A DNA stretch of 64,000 nucleotides from Streptomyces sp. BK239 (GCF_004217285.1 NZ_SHKS01000008.1:186001-250000), one strand, 5' to 3'; counted from the first letter of the stretch, positions 8,176 to 16,158 are shown. Program-made: numbers and translations. Notes: generated from the letters alone by a model not told the origin.

Positions 8176-8458
8176 TTCGCCTCCGCCCGAAGGTCCGCCA
8201 CGCGGGCGGAACTTGATCGATTCCCGGAGAGGTTAGCCGTCCCAAGCGAGCTGAAAACCATCTATATGTCACCCGTCCGAGCGATCGCTCGGACGGGTGC
8301 ACGGCATCTTGCGGGCGGGGGCGGGCACCTGGGCCGACCGGCTGCGACGTCGGCCGCGGCGGCGCCGTCCGGTGGCGGCGGCGAGCGGAAGGGTGTACGC
8401 GGCCGGGCCGATCGGGGCAACGGTCGGGGCCCCCGGCCCGGCGGATCGCGGAGAAACG
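8176..8458. other. Intergenic region upstream of the metalloprotease
   Basis: These 283 bp hold the 30-bp palindrome at 8270-8299 and a minus-strand -10-like TATAGA (8266-8261) that probably serves the metalloprotease. I see no gene here. Confidence 0.5.
8270..8299. promoter_or_regulatory. Perfect 30-bp palindrome upstream of the metalloprotease
   Basis: CACCCGTCCGAGCGA (8270-8284) is followed directly by its exact reverse complement (8285-8299). It lies 95 bp upstream of the metalloprotease start, next to a TATAGA hexamer, and 160 bp past the stop of the thiamine-binding gene. It may be an operator, a terminator, or both. Confidence 0.5.
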
Positions 8459-8779
8459 TCACTCCTCCGGCGGGCGTCGCTCCCCCGGGTGGGTCAGATG
8501 CCGCTCCACCGTTTCCACCTTGGACGTCAGCCCGTCCGTCACCCCGGGGCGGATGTCCGCCTTGAGGACCAGGGAGACGCGCGGCGCCCGCCCCTCGACG
8601 GCGGCGACGGCACGCCTGACGACGTCCATGACCTCGTCCCACTCGCCCTCGACGGACGTGAACATGGCGTCCGTACGGTTGGGCAGACCCGACTCGCGGA
8701 CCACCCGGACGGCGTCGGCGACGTACTCGCCGACCTCCTCGCCCACGCCGAGCGGGGTGACGGAGAAGGCGACGATCAC
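8459..8779 (-). CDS. MTH1187/YkoF-like thiamine-binding protein
   Basis: This 106-aa ferredoxin-like-fold protein begins MIVAFSVTPLG and contains the family stretch TDAMFTSVEGEWDEVMDVV. MTH1187-family proteins form tetramers and some bind thiamine or its pyrimidine; the ligand here is inferred from the family. The GTG start overlaps the stop of the upstream DUF3817 gene (GTGA), so the two are translationally coupled. It is cytoplasmic, with no signal or membrane segment. Confidence 0.8.
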   Translation of the reverse strand: MIVAFSVTPLGVGEEVGEYVADAVRVVRESGLPNRTDAMFTSVEGEWDEVMDVVRRAVAAVEGRAPRVSLVLKADIRPGVTDGLTSKVETVERHLTHPGERRPPEE

Positions 8780-9129
8780 GACGCCTCCACCACGCCCTCA
8801 CGCCGGGCACGGGAGGCGATCACCGCGTCCTCGGCCTCGCGGCGGAGCCTGCGCTCGGCCATGAAGCCACCGCCGGGAATGATCGAGTAGGCGAAGTACA
8901 TCGCGCCGGTCTTCGCGTCCCACTTGGCGCGGTTCCAGGCGTCCGCCCAGAAGATCACGTACAGGACGAACAGCACGCCGTGGATCGGCCCGAGCACCGG
9001 TGCGGCGTCGAAGCCCTCGGCGACGGTGTACTTGATGATCGTGCAGACCGCCAGCACGATCCAGGAGATGCCCTCCGGGACGGAGACCAGGCGCAGTCGG
9101 CGCAGGGCGGAGGCTGTCTTGAGGTCCAC
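8776..9129 (-). CDS. DUF3817 membrane protein (second copy)
   Basis: The 117-aa product has three hydrophobic stretches (about 17-36, 45-63 and 74-90), the last containing YSIIPGGGFMAERR, close to the TVPAAAFFVERK equivalent in the copy at 4764. The two are diverged paralogues. The GTG start at 9129 has AAGGTG upstream. It is co-transcribed and overlaps by 4 bp with the thiamine-binding gene. Function is unknown. Confidence 0.8.
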   Translation of the reverse strand: MDLKTASALRRLRLVSVPEGISWIVLAVCTIIKYTVAEGFDAAPVLGPIHGVLFVLYVIFWADAWNRAKWDAKTGAMYFAYSIIPGGGFMAERRLRREAEDAVIASRARREGVVEAS

Positions 9130-9165
9130 GGGTCACCTTCGGTGGGGTCGCGTCGGGAACGGAGA

Positions 9166-9189
9166 CGCTTGTGAACGCACGCACAAGCG
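9166..9189. promoter_or_regulatory. Inverted repeat upstream of the DUF3817/thiamine-binding pair
   Basis: CGCTTGTG (9166-9173) and CACAAGCG (9182-9189) are perfect 8-bp arms separated by 8 bp, starting 37 bp upstream of the GTG at 9129. The geometry suits a repressor operator; the binding protein is unknown. Confidence 0.4.
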
Positions 9190-9351
9190 CCCGCCCATTG
9201 TGACAAACGCGGGCGGCGGGGCGGGAGCGGGGTCCCGGACGGACCGTTGGGGCAATCCCCACGCGGATCCCTTAGGGGGACCATCCGGGATGATCTCCGC
9301 CCTCGGGACCTGTCGGCCGGGGCTTCGGGAGGCTACCTTCGCTGCGTGGCG

Positions 9352-9984
9352 ATGTTTCGACTTCAGGGCAGCAAGGTGCTCGCCGTCGACATGACCGGGG
9401 ACGCCGTGAAGGCGAAGAACGGCTCCATGGTCGCGTACGACGGACAGATGGCCTTCAAGAAGATGAGCGGCGGCGGCGAGGGACTGCGGGGGATGGTGAC
9501 CCGCAGGCTCACCGGCGAGCAGATGACGGTGATGGAGGTGAGGGGGCAGGGCACGTGCTGGTTCGCCGACCGCGCGTCGGAGATCAACCTCGTGCGGCTC
9601 AACGGCGACAAGCTGTACGTCGAGTCGAGCAACCTGCTCGCGACGGACGGGGGGCTGCGCACGGGCACGAGCTTCACCGGGCTGCGTGGCGCGTCCCAGG
9701 GCAACGGCCTGTTCACGACGACCGTCGAGGGGCACGGTCAGGCGGCGATCACCTCGGACGGTCCGGCGGTGGTGCTGCGGGTCAGCCCCCAGTACCCGCT
9801 GACCGTCGACCCGGGGGCGTACGTCGCGCACCAGGGCGACGTACGGCAGTCCTTCCAGTCCGGGGTGACGTTCCGCACGTTCCTCGGCGAGGGCGGCGGT
9901 GAGGCGTTCCAGATCCGGTTCGAGGGGGACGGGCTCGTGTACGTGCAGCCGAGCGAGCGGAACACGATCGCGGGGGACGTGTGA
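9352..9984 (+). CDS. AIM24 family protein 1
   Basis: The 210-aa product is a beta-rich AIM24 domain across its whole length (YDGQMAFKKMSGGGEGLRGM, then GQGTCWFADRASEINLV). Family members occur in bacteria and mitochondria; the bacterial role is not established. It has no signal peptide. I list ATG 9352; GTG 9346 is two codons upstream, with a -10-like TACCTT 6 nt before it, so a leaderless mRNA starting at the GTG is possible. It is the first of three adjacent AIM24 genes, one base from the next. Confidence 0.8.
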   Translation: MFRLQGSKVLAVDMTGDAVKAKNGSMVAYDGQMAFKKMSGGGEGLRGMVTRRLTGEQMTVMEVRGQGTCWFADRASEINLVRLNGDKLYVESSNLLATDGGLRTGTSFTGLRGASQGNGLFTTTVEGHGQAAITSDGPAVVLRVSPQYPLTVDPGAYVAHQGDVRQSFQSGVTFRTFLGEGGGEAFQIRFEGDGLVYVQPSERNTIAGDV

Positions 9985-9985
9985 C

Positions 9986-10636
9986 ATGCCCTTCCGCGAG
10001 ATCAACTCCAAAATGGTCGAGGCGACGGTGCTGCCGGGGCAGCGGCTGTTCAGTCAGCGCGGCGCGATGCTCGCCTACAAGGGCGAGGTGTCCTTCACGC
10101 CCAACATGCAGGGCGGGCAGGGCGGGGTGATGTCGATGCTCGGTCGCCGGCTGGCGAACGAGGACACCCCGCTGATGTCGGTGGAGGGCAGCGGCACGGT
10201 CCTGTTCGGGCACGGCGGCCACCACGTCCAGGTCATCAACCTCACCGGCGACACCCTGTACGTGGAGGCGGACCGCCTGCTCGCCTTCGAGGGCACGCTC
10301 CAGCAGGGCACGATGTTCATGGGGTCGCAGGGCGGCGTCATGGGCATGGTGCGCGGCCAGGTCAGCGGACAAGGCCTGTTCACCACGACCCTGAAGGGCC
10401 ACGGCTCGGTGGCCGTGATGGCGCACGGCGGGGTCTTCGAGGTCCCCGTCACCCCGCAGCGCCCGGTGCACGTCGACCCGCAGGCCTACGTCGCCCACCA
10501 CGGCGACGTGCGCAACAAGCTGTCGACGGCGCTGGGCTGGCGGGACATGGTGGGTCGGGGCTCGGGCGAGGCGTTCCAGCTGGAGCTGAGCGGCAACGGC
10601 GCGGTGTACGTGCAGGCATCGGAGGAGAAGCTGTGA
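9986..10636 (+). CDS. AIM24 family protein 2
   Basis: This 216-aa paralogue of its neighbours starts one base after the first gene's stop. It shares the landmarks QRGAMLAYKGEV, a central Gly-rich GGQGGVMSM stretch, LTGDTLYVEADRLLAFEG and FTTTLKGHGSVAVM. The C-terminus FQLELSGNGAVYVQASEEKL matches the FQIRFEGDGLVYVQPSER of gene 1. Its stop overlaps the GTG start of gene 3. The tight spacing implies one operon and perhaps a hetero-oligomer, which is inference. Confidence 0.8.
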   Translation: MPFREINSKMVEATVLPGQRLFSQRGAMLAYKGEVSFTPNMQGGQGGVMSMLGRRLANEDTPLMSVEGSGTVLFGHGGHHVQVINLTGDTLYVEADRLLAFEGTLQQGTMFMGSQGGVMGMVRGQVSGQGLFTTTLKGHGSVAVMAHGGVFEVPVTPQRPVHVDPQAYVAHHGDVRNKLSTALGWRDMVGRGSGEAFQLELSGNGAVYVQASEEKL

Positions 10637-11454
10637 CCGCCTACCCCGGCGCGGGTCCCCAGGGGGCGGGCCCCGTGGTCCTCGACCCGATGACGCTGCC
10701 CGTCGACGACAACGTCAACGCGTACACCTTCTGCGTGGAGCTCAAGGGGAGCCAGTGGTTCCTGCAGAAGGGGAAGATGATCGCTTACTACGGCTCGATG
10801 GAGTTCAACGGCGTCGGGCACGGCGGACTGGACCGTCTGGTGCGGACCTCGTTCCATTCGCCTCTGCACGCGAGCGACTGGGTCGTGGCGCAGGGCTCGG
10901 GCAAGATGCTGCTGGCCGACCGGGCCTTCGACGTGAACTCCTACGACCTGGACGACGGCAATCTGACCATTCGCGCGGGCAATCTGCTCGCTTTTCAGCC
11001 AAGTCTGGCGCTGAAGCAGTCGATCGTGCCGGGCTTCCTCACATTGATCGGAACCGGAAAGTTCGTGGCCGCGTCGAACGGACCGGTGGTGTTCATGGAA
11101 CCGCCCATCCGGGTGGACCCCCAGGCGCTCGTCGGCTGGGCCGACTGCCCCTCGCCCTGCCACCACTACGACCACGGGTACATGACCGGCGTGATGGGCG
11201 GTCTACGTGCGCTGACGGGCCTGGGCGGGGCGTCCGGGGAGGAGCACCAGTTCGAGTTCGTGGGAGCCGGGACGGTGCTGCTCCAGTCGTCGGAGACCCT
11301 CATGGCGGAGCAGGCCACGGGTGCCGTTCCGCACGAGCCCGGGGTCCCCGGCGGGGGCTACGCGGGCGGGCACGGCGGCGCTCAGGGCGGCCAGCCCGGG
11401 GTACCGCGCCTTCCCGGCCAGCTGGGAGACCTCCAGCGTCGCTTCGGGCTGTGA
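10633..11454 (+). CDS. AIM24 family protein 3
   Basis: This is the most diverged of the trio, at 273 aa, starting at a GTG that overlaps the previous stop by 4 bp. The core is again AIM24-like (QKGKMIAYYGSMEFNGVG, LTIRAGNLLAFQPSL, EFVGAGTVLLQSSE). It has a distinctive insert with a Cys/His-rich motif, CPSPCHHYDHGY, not seen in the other two and possibly metal-binding, and a Gly/Pro-rich C-terminal tail. No signal peptide or membrane segment is apparent. Confidence 0.78.
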   Translation: MTAYPGAGPQGAGPVVLDPMTLPVDDNVNAYTFCVELKGSQWFLQKGKMIAYYGSMEFNGVGHGGLDRLVRTSFHSPLHASDWVVAQGSGKMLLADRAFDVNSYDLDDGNLTIRAGNLLAFQPSLALKQSIVPGFLTLIGTGKFVAASNGPVVFMEPPIRVDPQALVGWADCPSPCHHYDHGYMTGVMGGLRALTGLGGASGEEHQFEFVGAGTVLLQSSETLMAEQATGAVPHEPGVPGGGYAGGHGGAQGGQPGVPRLPGQLGDLQRRFGL

Positions 11455-11469
11455 GCGGTAGTCTGCGGA

Positions 11470-11501
11470 GTGTGACGTCGAACGCGTGCACGTCGTCACA
11501 C
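11470..11501. terminator. Hairpin between the AIM24 operon and absC
   Basis: GTGTGACGTCG (11470-11480) pairs with CGTCGTCACAC (11491-11501) with one mismatch, 15 bp after the last AIM24 stop. It is most likely the operon terminator, though its position 45 bp before absC also allows an operator role. Confidence 0.5.
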
Positions 11502-11534
11502 CACCCTCACTAGTTCGCCTTTCAACATTTTAGG

Positions 11535-11540
11535 TAGACT
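11535..11540 (+). promoter_or_regulatory. -10-like TAGACT of absC, leaderless geometry
   Basis: TAGACT ends 6 nt before the absC ATG, in an AT-rich stretch unusual for the region. No Shine-Dalgarno sequence lies upstream, so transcription probably starts at the ATG. No convincing -35 is seen. Confidence 0.4.
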
Positions 11541-11546
11541 TCACTT

Positions 11547-12023
11547 ATGGAGACCGAAACGGCCACGCGCTGGCTGACCGATGCGGAGCAGTGCGCCTGG
11601 CGCACCCACCTGGAGGTCAACAGGCTGTTGACGTACCAGCTCGAGAAGGACCTGCAGCCGTTCGGCCTGACCATGAACGACTACGAGATCCTCGTGAACC
11701 TCTCCGAGTCGGAGGACGTCCGGATGCGGATGAGCGACCTCGCCTCCGCCACCCTCCAGTCGAAGAGCCGCCTGTCGCACCAGATCACCCGGATGGAGAA
11801 CGCCGATCTGGTGCGCCGGGAGAACTGCGAGTCCGACCGCCGCGGCCTGTACGCGGTGCTCACCGAGCACGGCATGGAGACGATGCGGAAGGTGGCGCCC
11901 CACCACGTGGCCTCCGTGCGGCGGCACTTCATCGACCTCCTCCCCCCGGAGGCCCTCGGGGAGCTCGACCGGGCTCTGAAGCCCGTCGCGGACCACCTCC
12001 GCGGCGAGCGGGGCCGCCCCTAG
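11547..12023 (+). CDS. absC: MarR-type regulator AbsC
   Basis: The 158-aa winged-helix protein matches what I recall of S. coelicolor AbsC (SCO5405) in length and context: divergent neighbours are AIM24 genes and a convergent two-component system. The DNA-binding part includes MRMSDLASATLQSKSRLSHQ and a wing with ENCESDRRG. In S. coelicolor, AbsC is needed for actinorhodin and prodiginine production when zinc is scarce and affects zinc-uptake and coelibactin genes. Several His/Glu/Asp residues (VAPHHVASVRRHF) could bind metal, but I cannot assign ligands. The start is ATG 11547, probably leaderless. Confidence 0.85.
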   Translation: METETATRWLTDAEQCAWRTHLEVNRLLTYQLEKDLQPFGLTMNDYEILVNLSESEDVRMRMSDLASATLQSKSRLSHQITRMENADLVRRENCESDRRGLYAVLTEHGMETMRKVAPHHVASVRRHFIDLLPPEALGELDRALKPVADHLRGERGRP

Positions 12024-12044
12024 CGCCCCGCGCACCCCACGCCC

Positions 12045-13502
12045 TCAGGCGGCCGGCAGGCGGAGCTCGAACAGGGCTCCGCCTGCCGGCGCCTGCCGGA
12101 CCGTGAGCGTGCCGCCGTGCCGTTCGGCCACGTCACGGGCGATGGCCAGGCCCAGCCCCGCGCCGCCCTCGTCCCGGGTGCGGGCCGCGTCCAGCCGGAC
12201 GAACCGCTCGAAGACGCGCTCACGGTCCGCCTCGGGCACCCCGTCCCCGTCGTCGGCGACCGCGACGAGCGCCCACCGCCCGGCCGGCCCGTTCTCCCGC
12301 CGCACCGACACGGTGACCTCCTCCCGGGCGTGCCGCCGCGCGTTGTCGAGCAGGTTGGCCAGCACCCGCCCCAGCTGCCCCCGCGATCCGGCCACCTCCA
12401 CCGGCTCCGCGTCCACCCTCACCCCGGCCCGCTGAGCCGCCTCCTCACGCACCAGCGCCGCCAGGTCCACCCGGGCGTCCGCGGGCCGCTCCCCCGCGTC
12501 CAGCCGGGCGAGCAGCAGCAGGTCGGCGGCCAGGTCCTGAAGCCGTACGGTGTCCTCGACCGCGCCCGGCACGTCCAGCAACTCGGGGTGCGCGGCGCCC
12601 ACTTCGAGCTGGGTGCGCAAGGAAGCGATGGGGCTGCGCAGTTCGTGGGAGGCGTCGGCGACGAACCGGCGCTGGCGCTCCACCGCGGTCTGAAGTGCCG
12701 TCAGCGTCTCGTTCGTCGTACGGGCGAGCCGGGCGACCTCGTCGTGGGTGTCCGGCTCGGGCACCCGGCGGGCGAGGTCCGCGGAGGCGGTGATGGCGGC
12801 CATCTCGCGCCGGATCCCCTCGACCGGCCGCAGCGCCCGCCGGGTGACCAGCCAGGTCACGCCCGCCACGACCGCCAGCAGCAGCGGGAAGCCGATCAGC
12901 ATGACGGTGAGCGCGGTGCCGACCGCGCTGTGCTCGCTGGACAGGGGCGCGCCGGCGTGCACGGCCAGGGCGCCCCGGTCGTCGGTCTCGACGGAGACCG
13001 AGGCGAAGCGGTAGTCGGCGGTGTCGCCGTCCACGGTGGCGGAGCCGTCGCGGAAGGCGGTGTCCTCGCCGATCTCACCGGGTCGAGGCACCGAGGACGC
13101 GTCGCCGCCCCCGTCGGTGTCATCGTCGTCGTCCGGGGCGGGGGCCGCGTGCCCCGCCTGTGCCGTCGCCCGGGCCGCGCCCGGCGCCGGGCGCACCGCG
13201 TCCGTCCCGGTCCCGCTGATCCGCTCCAGGCCCTCCGTGGCCGCGACCAGGGTGCCGCCCTCGGTGACGACCTGGACGGGCCTGTCCTCGTCGTCGAGGG
13301 AGAGCCGGTCGTAGGCGTGCCCGGCGGCGAGCTCGGCGGCCACCTCGCGGGCGGCGCGGTCCGCCTGGGCGCCGGCCTGGCCGCTCAGGCTGGACTCGAG
13401 CGAGAGCAGGACCGCCGCCCCGGCGGCGACCAGGGCCACGGCGACGACGAGCGTGGCGCCCAGCGCGGCCCGGGCGCGGACGGAGCCGAGCCGGCGCCTC
13501 AC
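12045..13502 (-). CDS. Two-component sensor histidine kinase (EnvZ-like)
   Basis: The 485-aa membrane kinase has TM1 (about 11-34), an extracytoplasmic domain (about 35-190) containing a run of five Asp (APDDDDDTDGGG), TM2 (about 195-218), HAMP, then HisKA with the phospho-acceptor in DASHELRSPIASLR. The HATPase has an N-box NLLDNARRH and G-boxes DDGDGVPE and GGAGLGLAI. It phosphorylates the regulator encoded just upstream, whose stop overlaps this GTG start by 4 bp. The Asp run suggests, but does not prove, sensing of a cation or cationic peptide. Confidence 0.9.
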   Translation of the reverse strand: MRRRLGSVRARAALGATLVVAVALVAAGAAVLLSLESSLSGQAGAQADRAAREVAAELAAGHAYDRLSLDDEDRPVQVVTEGGTLVAATEGLERISGTGTDAVRPAPGAARATAQAGHAAPAPDDDDDTDGGGDASSVPRPGEIGEDTAFRDGSATVDGDTADYRFASVSVETDDRGALAVHAGAPLSSEHSAVGTALTVMLIGFPLLLAVVAGVTWLVTRRALRPVEGIRREMAAITASADLARRVPEPDTHDEVARLARTTNETLTALQTAVERQRRFVADASHELRSPIASLRTQLEVGAAHPELLDVPGAVEDTVRLQDLAADLLLLARLDAGERPADARVDLAALVREEAAQRAGVRVDAEPVEVAGSRGQLGRVLANLLDNARRHAREEVTVSVRRENGPAGRWALVAVADDGDGVPEADRERVFERFVRLDAARTRDEGGAGLGLAIARDVAERHGGTLTVRQAPAGGALFELRLPAA

Positions 13503-14269
13503 CGGCCCTCCCCCGGCTCCCCGGGCGCCACGCTCGCCGGGCCGGACGGCGGTTCCGGCCGCTCCAGCCGGTACCCGGCGCCCCGGACCGTCCGGATCAG
13601 ACCGGCGCCCAGCTTGCGGCGCAGCGCGCTGACGTACACCTCGACGATGTTGGGGTCGCCGTCGTACGCGAAGTCCCAGACGTGGTCGAGGATCTCGGAC
13701 TTGGACACCACCGCGCCGGCCCGCACCACCAGCTGCTCCAGGACGGAGAACTCCTTCGCGGTGAGCGTCGCCTCGTCTCCCCCGAGGAAGACCCGGCGGG
13801 CCGCGGTGTCCACCCTCAGCTCGCCGAGGACGTGCACGGGCGAGGCCCCGGCGCCCTGGCCGCGGCGGCGCAGCAGCGCCTTCACGCGGGCGACCAGGAC
13901 GACGTAGGAGAACGGCTTCGTGAGGTAGTCGTCCGCGCCGGTGTCCAGGCCCTCCGCCTCGTCGTACTCGCCGTCCTTGGCGGTCAGCATCAGGATCGGG
14001 ACGTCGTTCCCGGCGGCGCGCAGGGCGGAGCAGACGCGGTAGCCGTTCAGGCCGGGCAGCATGATGTCGAGGACGACGAGGTCGTACGGCGACTCGCTCG
14101 CGCGGTGCAGGCCCTCCAGGCCGTCGTGGACGACGTCCACGGCGTAGCCCTCGGCGGTCAGGCCCTTGGCCAGGGACAGGGCGAGCCGCTTCTCGTCCTC
14201 GATGATCAGGAGTCGGAAGGGGCGGCGCGCAGCGCCTCGAGCAGGGTGGTGGGCGACGGGCGGGTGCAT
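13499..14269 (-). CDS. OmpR-family response regulator
   Basis: The 256-aa product has a receiver domain (phospho-acceptor Asp68 in LVVLDIMLPG, Lys118 in LTKPF) followed by a winged-helix DNA-binding domain (LTAKEFSVLEQLVVR ... YVSALRRKLG). I use ATG 14269; a GTG at 14293 is in frame but has no ribosome site and lies inside the decamer cluster. It is the first gene of the operon with its kinase. The decamer repeats immediately upstream are a likely autoregulatory site that could also serve the divergent PepSY gene. Confidence 0.9.
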   Translation of the reverse strand: MHPPVAHHPARGAARRPFRLLIIEDEKRLALSLAKGLTAEGYAVDVVHDGLEGLHRASESPYDLVVLDIMLPGLNGYRVCSALRAAGNDVPILMLTAKDGEYDEAEGLDTGADDYLTKPFSYVVLVARVKALLRRRGQGAGASPVHVLGELRVDTAARRVFLGGDEATLTAKEFSVLEQLVVRAGAVVSKSEILDHVWDFAYDGDPNIVEVYVSALRRKLGAGLIRTVRGAGYRLERPEPPSGPASVAPGEPGEGR

Positions 14270-14289
14270 GCCCGTCAGGGTTTCAGACC

Positions 14290-14323
14290 GCACCTGAAGC
14301 GGTCTTCAGGTGCCTTCAGGTGC
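14290..14323. promoter_or_regulatory. Triplicated decamer CTTCAGGTGC between the response regulator and PepSY genes
   Basis: CTTCAGGTGC occurs twice in tandem (14304-14313 and 14314-14323) and once inverted as GCACCTGAAG (14290-14299). The inner pair forms a perfect 9-bp-arm palindrome with a CGGT centre. OmpR-family proteins bind tandem repeats of about 10-11 bp, so this is a strong candidate site for the regulator encoded at 13499-14269. Confidence 0.65.
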
Positions 14324-14393
14324 CCCTCAGCATGGGTCGGCGACGGTGGTTCCCGTCAGACAACACACGCCTGGAGCTCGGGAGGAACCCGTC

Positions 14394-15005
14394 ATGAAGC
14401 GCAAGCTCGTCATCGCCGCCGTCGCCGCGTCCGTCGCGATCGGAGGCGGCACCGCTGTCGCCTTCGCTGACGACGGCGCGCGGGACGCCGCACACGCCGG
14501 TGTGAGCGGCACGCGGGCCCCGGCGGACGGGGCGAAGGTCACCGCCGGGCAGGCGATCGCCGCGGCGCTGAAGGCGCAGCCCGGCACGGTGGTCTCCGCC
14601 GGTCTCGACGACGACGGGGCCGACCGCCGCTGGGAGGTCGACGTGCTGGGCGAGGGCACGACGGCCCATACCGTCCTCGTGGACTCCGCCGACGGCCGGA
14701 TCCTCGGCAAGGAGACCGACGGCGACGACGCCGACGACGTCCGCGAGGCCCGCGCCCTGCTGAAGGACGCCCGGGTCACCGCCGCCGACGCCGCGCGGAC
14801 CGCCGCCGGCAAGGGGGCCGTCACCTCGGTCGAGCTGTACGACGACGGCGGGGACGGTCAGGGCGGCTGGGAGGTGGAGACCACGGACGCGGCGGCGAAG
14901 GAGCACGACTGGACCGTGGGCCTGAAGGACGCCGAGCTCACTCCGGCCCACGAGACCGGCGCCGACAAGGATTCAGACGACCAGGCCGACGGCGACGACG
15001 CCTGA
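14394..15005 (+). CDS. Secreted PepSY-domain protein
   Basis: This 203-aa exported protein has a Sec signal peptide at residues 1-26 (KRKLVIAAVAASVAIGGGT, cleavage near AFA). Two PepSY-like repeats follow (VTAGQAIAAALKAQPGTVVS and VTAADAARTAAGKGAVTSVE), and the tail is very acidic (DKDSDDQADGDD). PepSY domains are thought to inhibit peptidases or bind ligands outside the membrane. The gene is divergent from the OmpR/kinase pair, a common arrangement in which the secreted protein is a target or modulator of the system. The ATG has GGGAGGA 7 bases upstream. Confidence 0.8.
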   Translation: MKRKLVIAAVAASVAIGGGTAVAFADDGARDAAHAGVSGTRAPADGAKVTAGQAIAAALKAQPGTVVSAGLDDDGADRRWEVDVLGEGTTAHTVLVDSADGRILGKETDGDDADDVREARALLKDARVTAADAARTAAGKGAVTSVELYDDGGDGQGGWEVETTDAAAKEHDWTVGLKDAELTPAHETGADKDSDDQADGDDA

Positions 15006-15155
15006 CGCACGGCGTGAGCACGCAGGGCGGTGAGCGCATCGGCGCAGGTCTCGCGATGCGGCGTGACGCCGGCGCTGCCACGGCGGTGCCGCGCCGCGAC
15101 CGCCGGCCACCGGTGGGCTCCCGTCGGGCTCGTGGCCACGCGGTCGCGGTGCCGC

Positions 15156-15179
15156 ACGCCCCGGCGCGAACCGGGGCGT
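15156..15179. terminator. Terminator between the PepSY gene and meaB
   Basis: ACGCCCCGG (15156-15164) and CCGGGGCGT (15171-15179) form a perfect 9-bp stem with loop CGCGAA, in the 193-bp gap between convergent genes and 20 bp past the meaB stop. Confidence 0.65.
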
Positions 15180-15198
15180 CCCCGTCACTCCCCCGGCC

Positions 15199-16158
15199 TC
15201 ACTCCCCCTGCGTCAGCCCCGCGACCAGTTCGTCCGCCGCGCCGTAGGGGTCCAGTTCGCCGGCGACGATGCGGTCGGCGAGGGCGCTCAGGCGGCGGTC
15301 GCCGTGGAGGTCGCCGATCCGTTCCCGCAGGGCGGTGACGGCGATGGCCTCGACCTCGTGTGCGGCGCGGGCGCGGCGGCGCGCCGCCAGGACCCCGCGC
15401 TCCTCCATCCACGCCCGGTGCTTCTCCAGCGCCTCCACGACCTCGTCGACGCCCTCCGCGCGGGCCGCGACGGTCTTGACGATCGGCGGGCGCCAGTCGC
15501 CGGGGCCGCGGGACTCGCCGAGGCCGAGCATGTGGTTCAGCTCGCGGGCGGTCGCGTCGGCGCCGTCCCGGTCGGCCTTGTTGACGACGTACACGTCGCC
15601 GATCTCCAGGATGCCCGCCTTGGCGGCCTGGATGCCGTCGCCCATGCCCGGGGCGAGCAGCACGACGGAGGTGTCCGCCTGGGAGGCGATCTCCACCTCG
15701 GACTGGCCCACGCCCACCGTCTCGACGAGGACCACGTCGCAGCCGGCCGCGTCCAGCACGCGGATCGCCTGCGGCGCGGCCCAGGCCAGGCCGCCGAGGT
15801 GGCCGCGCGTGGCCATCGAGCGGATGTAGACGCCGGGGTCGGAGGCGTGGTCGGACATCCGGACGCGGTCGCCGAGCAGGGCGCCGCCGGAGAAGGGCGA
15901 GGACGGGTCGACGGCGAGGACGCCGACCCGCCGGCCCTGCTTGCGGTACGCCGTGACCAGCGCGGAGGTCGACGTGGACTTGCCGACGCCCGGGGAGCCG
16001 GTGAGACCGACGACGTAGGCGTTGCCGGTCAGCGGGGCCAGCGCCGCCATCACCTCCCTGAGCTGCGGGGACGCCCCCTCCACCAGGGAGATCAGCCGGG
16101 CGACGGCCCGGGGCCGGCCTTCCCTGGCCTGGGCGACCAGCGAGGAGACGTCCTGCAT
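15199..16158 (-). CDS. meaB: Mutase-associated GTPase MeaB (ArgK/MMAA family)
   Basis: This 319-aa G3E-family GTPase protects and reactivates B12-dependent acyl-CoA mutases. It has the P-loop GSPGVGKST (residues 54-62), a switch region with VDPSSPFSGGALLGDRVRM, the base-specificity motif NKAD, and the C-terminal dimerisation helices. ATG 16158 follows GGAG with good spacing; GTG 16173 is an alternative five codons upstream. It lies 35 bp behind the acetyl-CoA acetyltransferase gene on the same strand and is probably co-transcribed. Clients would be methylmalonyl-CoA mutase or the IcmA encoded 11 kb away. Confidence 0.9.
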   Translation of the reverse strand: MQDVSSLVAQAREGRPRAVARLISLVEGASPQLREVMAALAPLTGNAYVVGLTGSPGVGKSTSTSALVTAYRKQGRRVGVLAVDPSSPFSGGALLGDRVRMSDHASDPGVYIRSMATRGHLGGLAWAAPQAIRVLDAAGCDVVLVETVGVGQSEVEIASQADTSVVLLAPGMGDGIQAAKAGILEIGDVYVVNKADRDGADATARELNHMLGLGESRGPGDWRPPIVKTVAARAEGVDEVVEALEKHRAWMEERGVLAARRRARAAHEVEAIAVTALRERIGDLHGDRRLSALADRIVAGELDPYGAADELVAGLTQGE

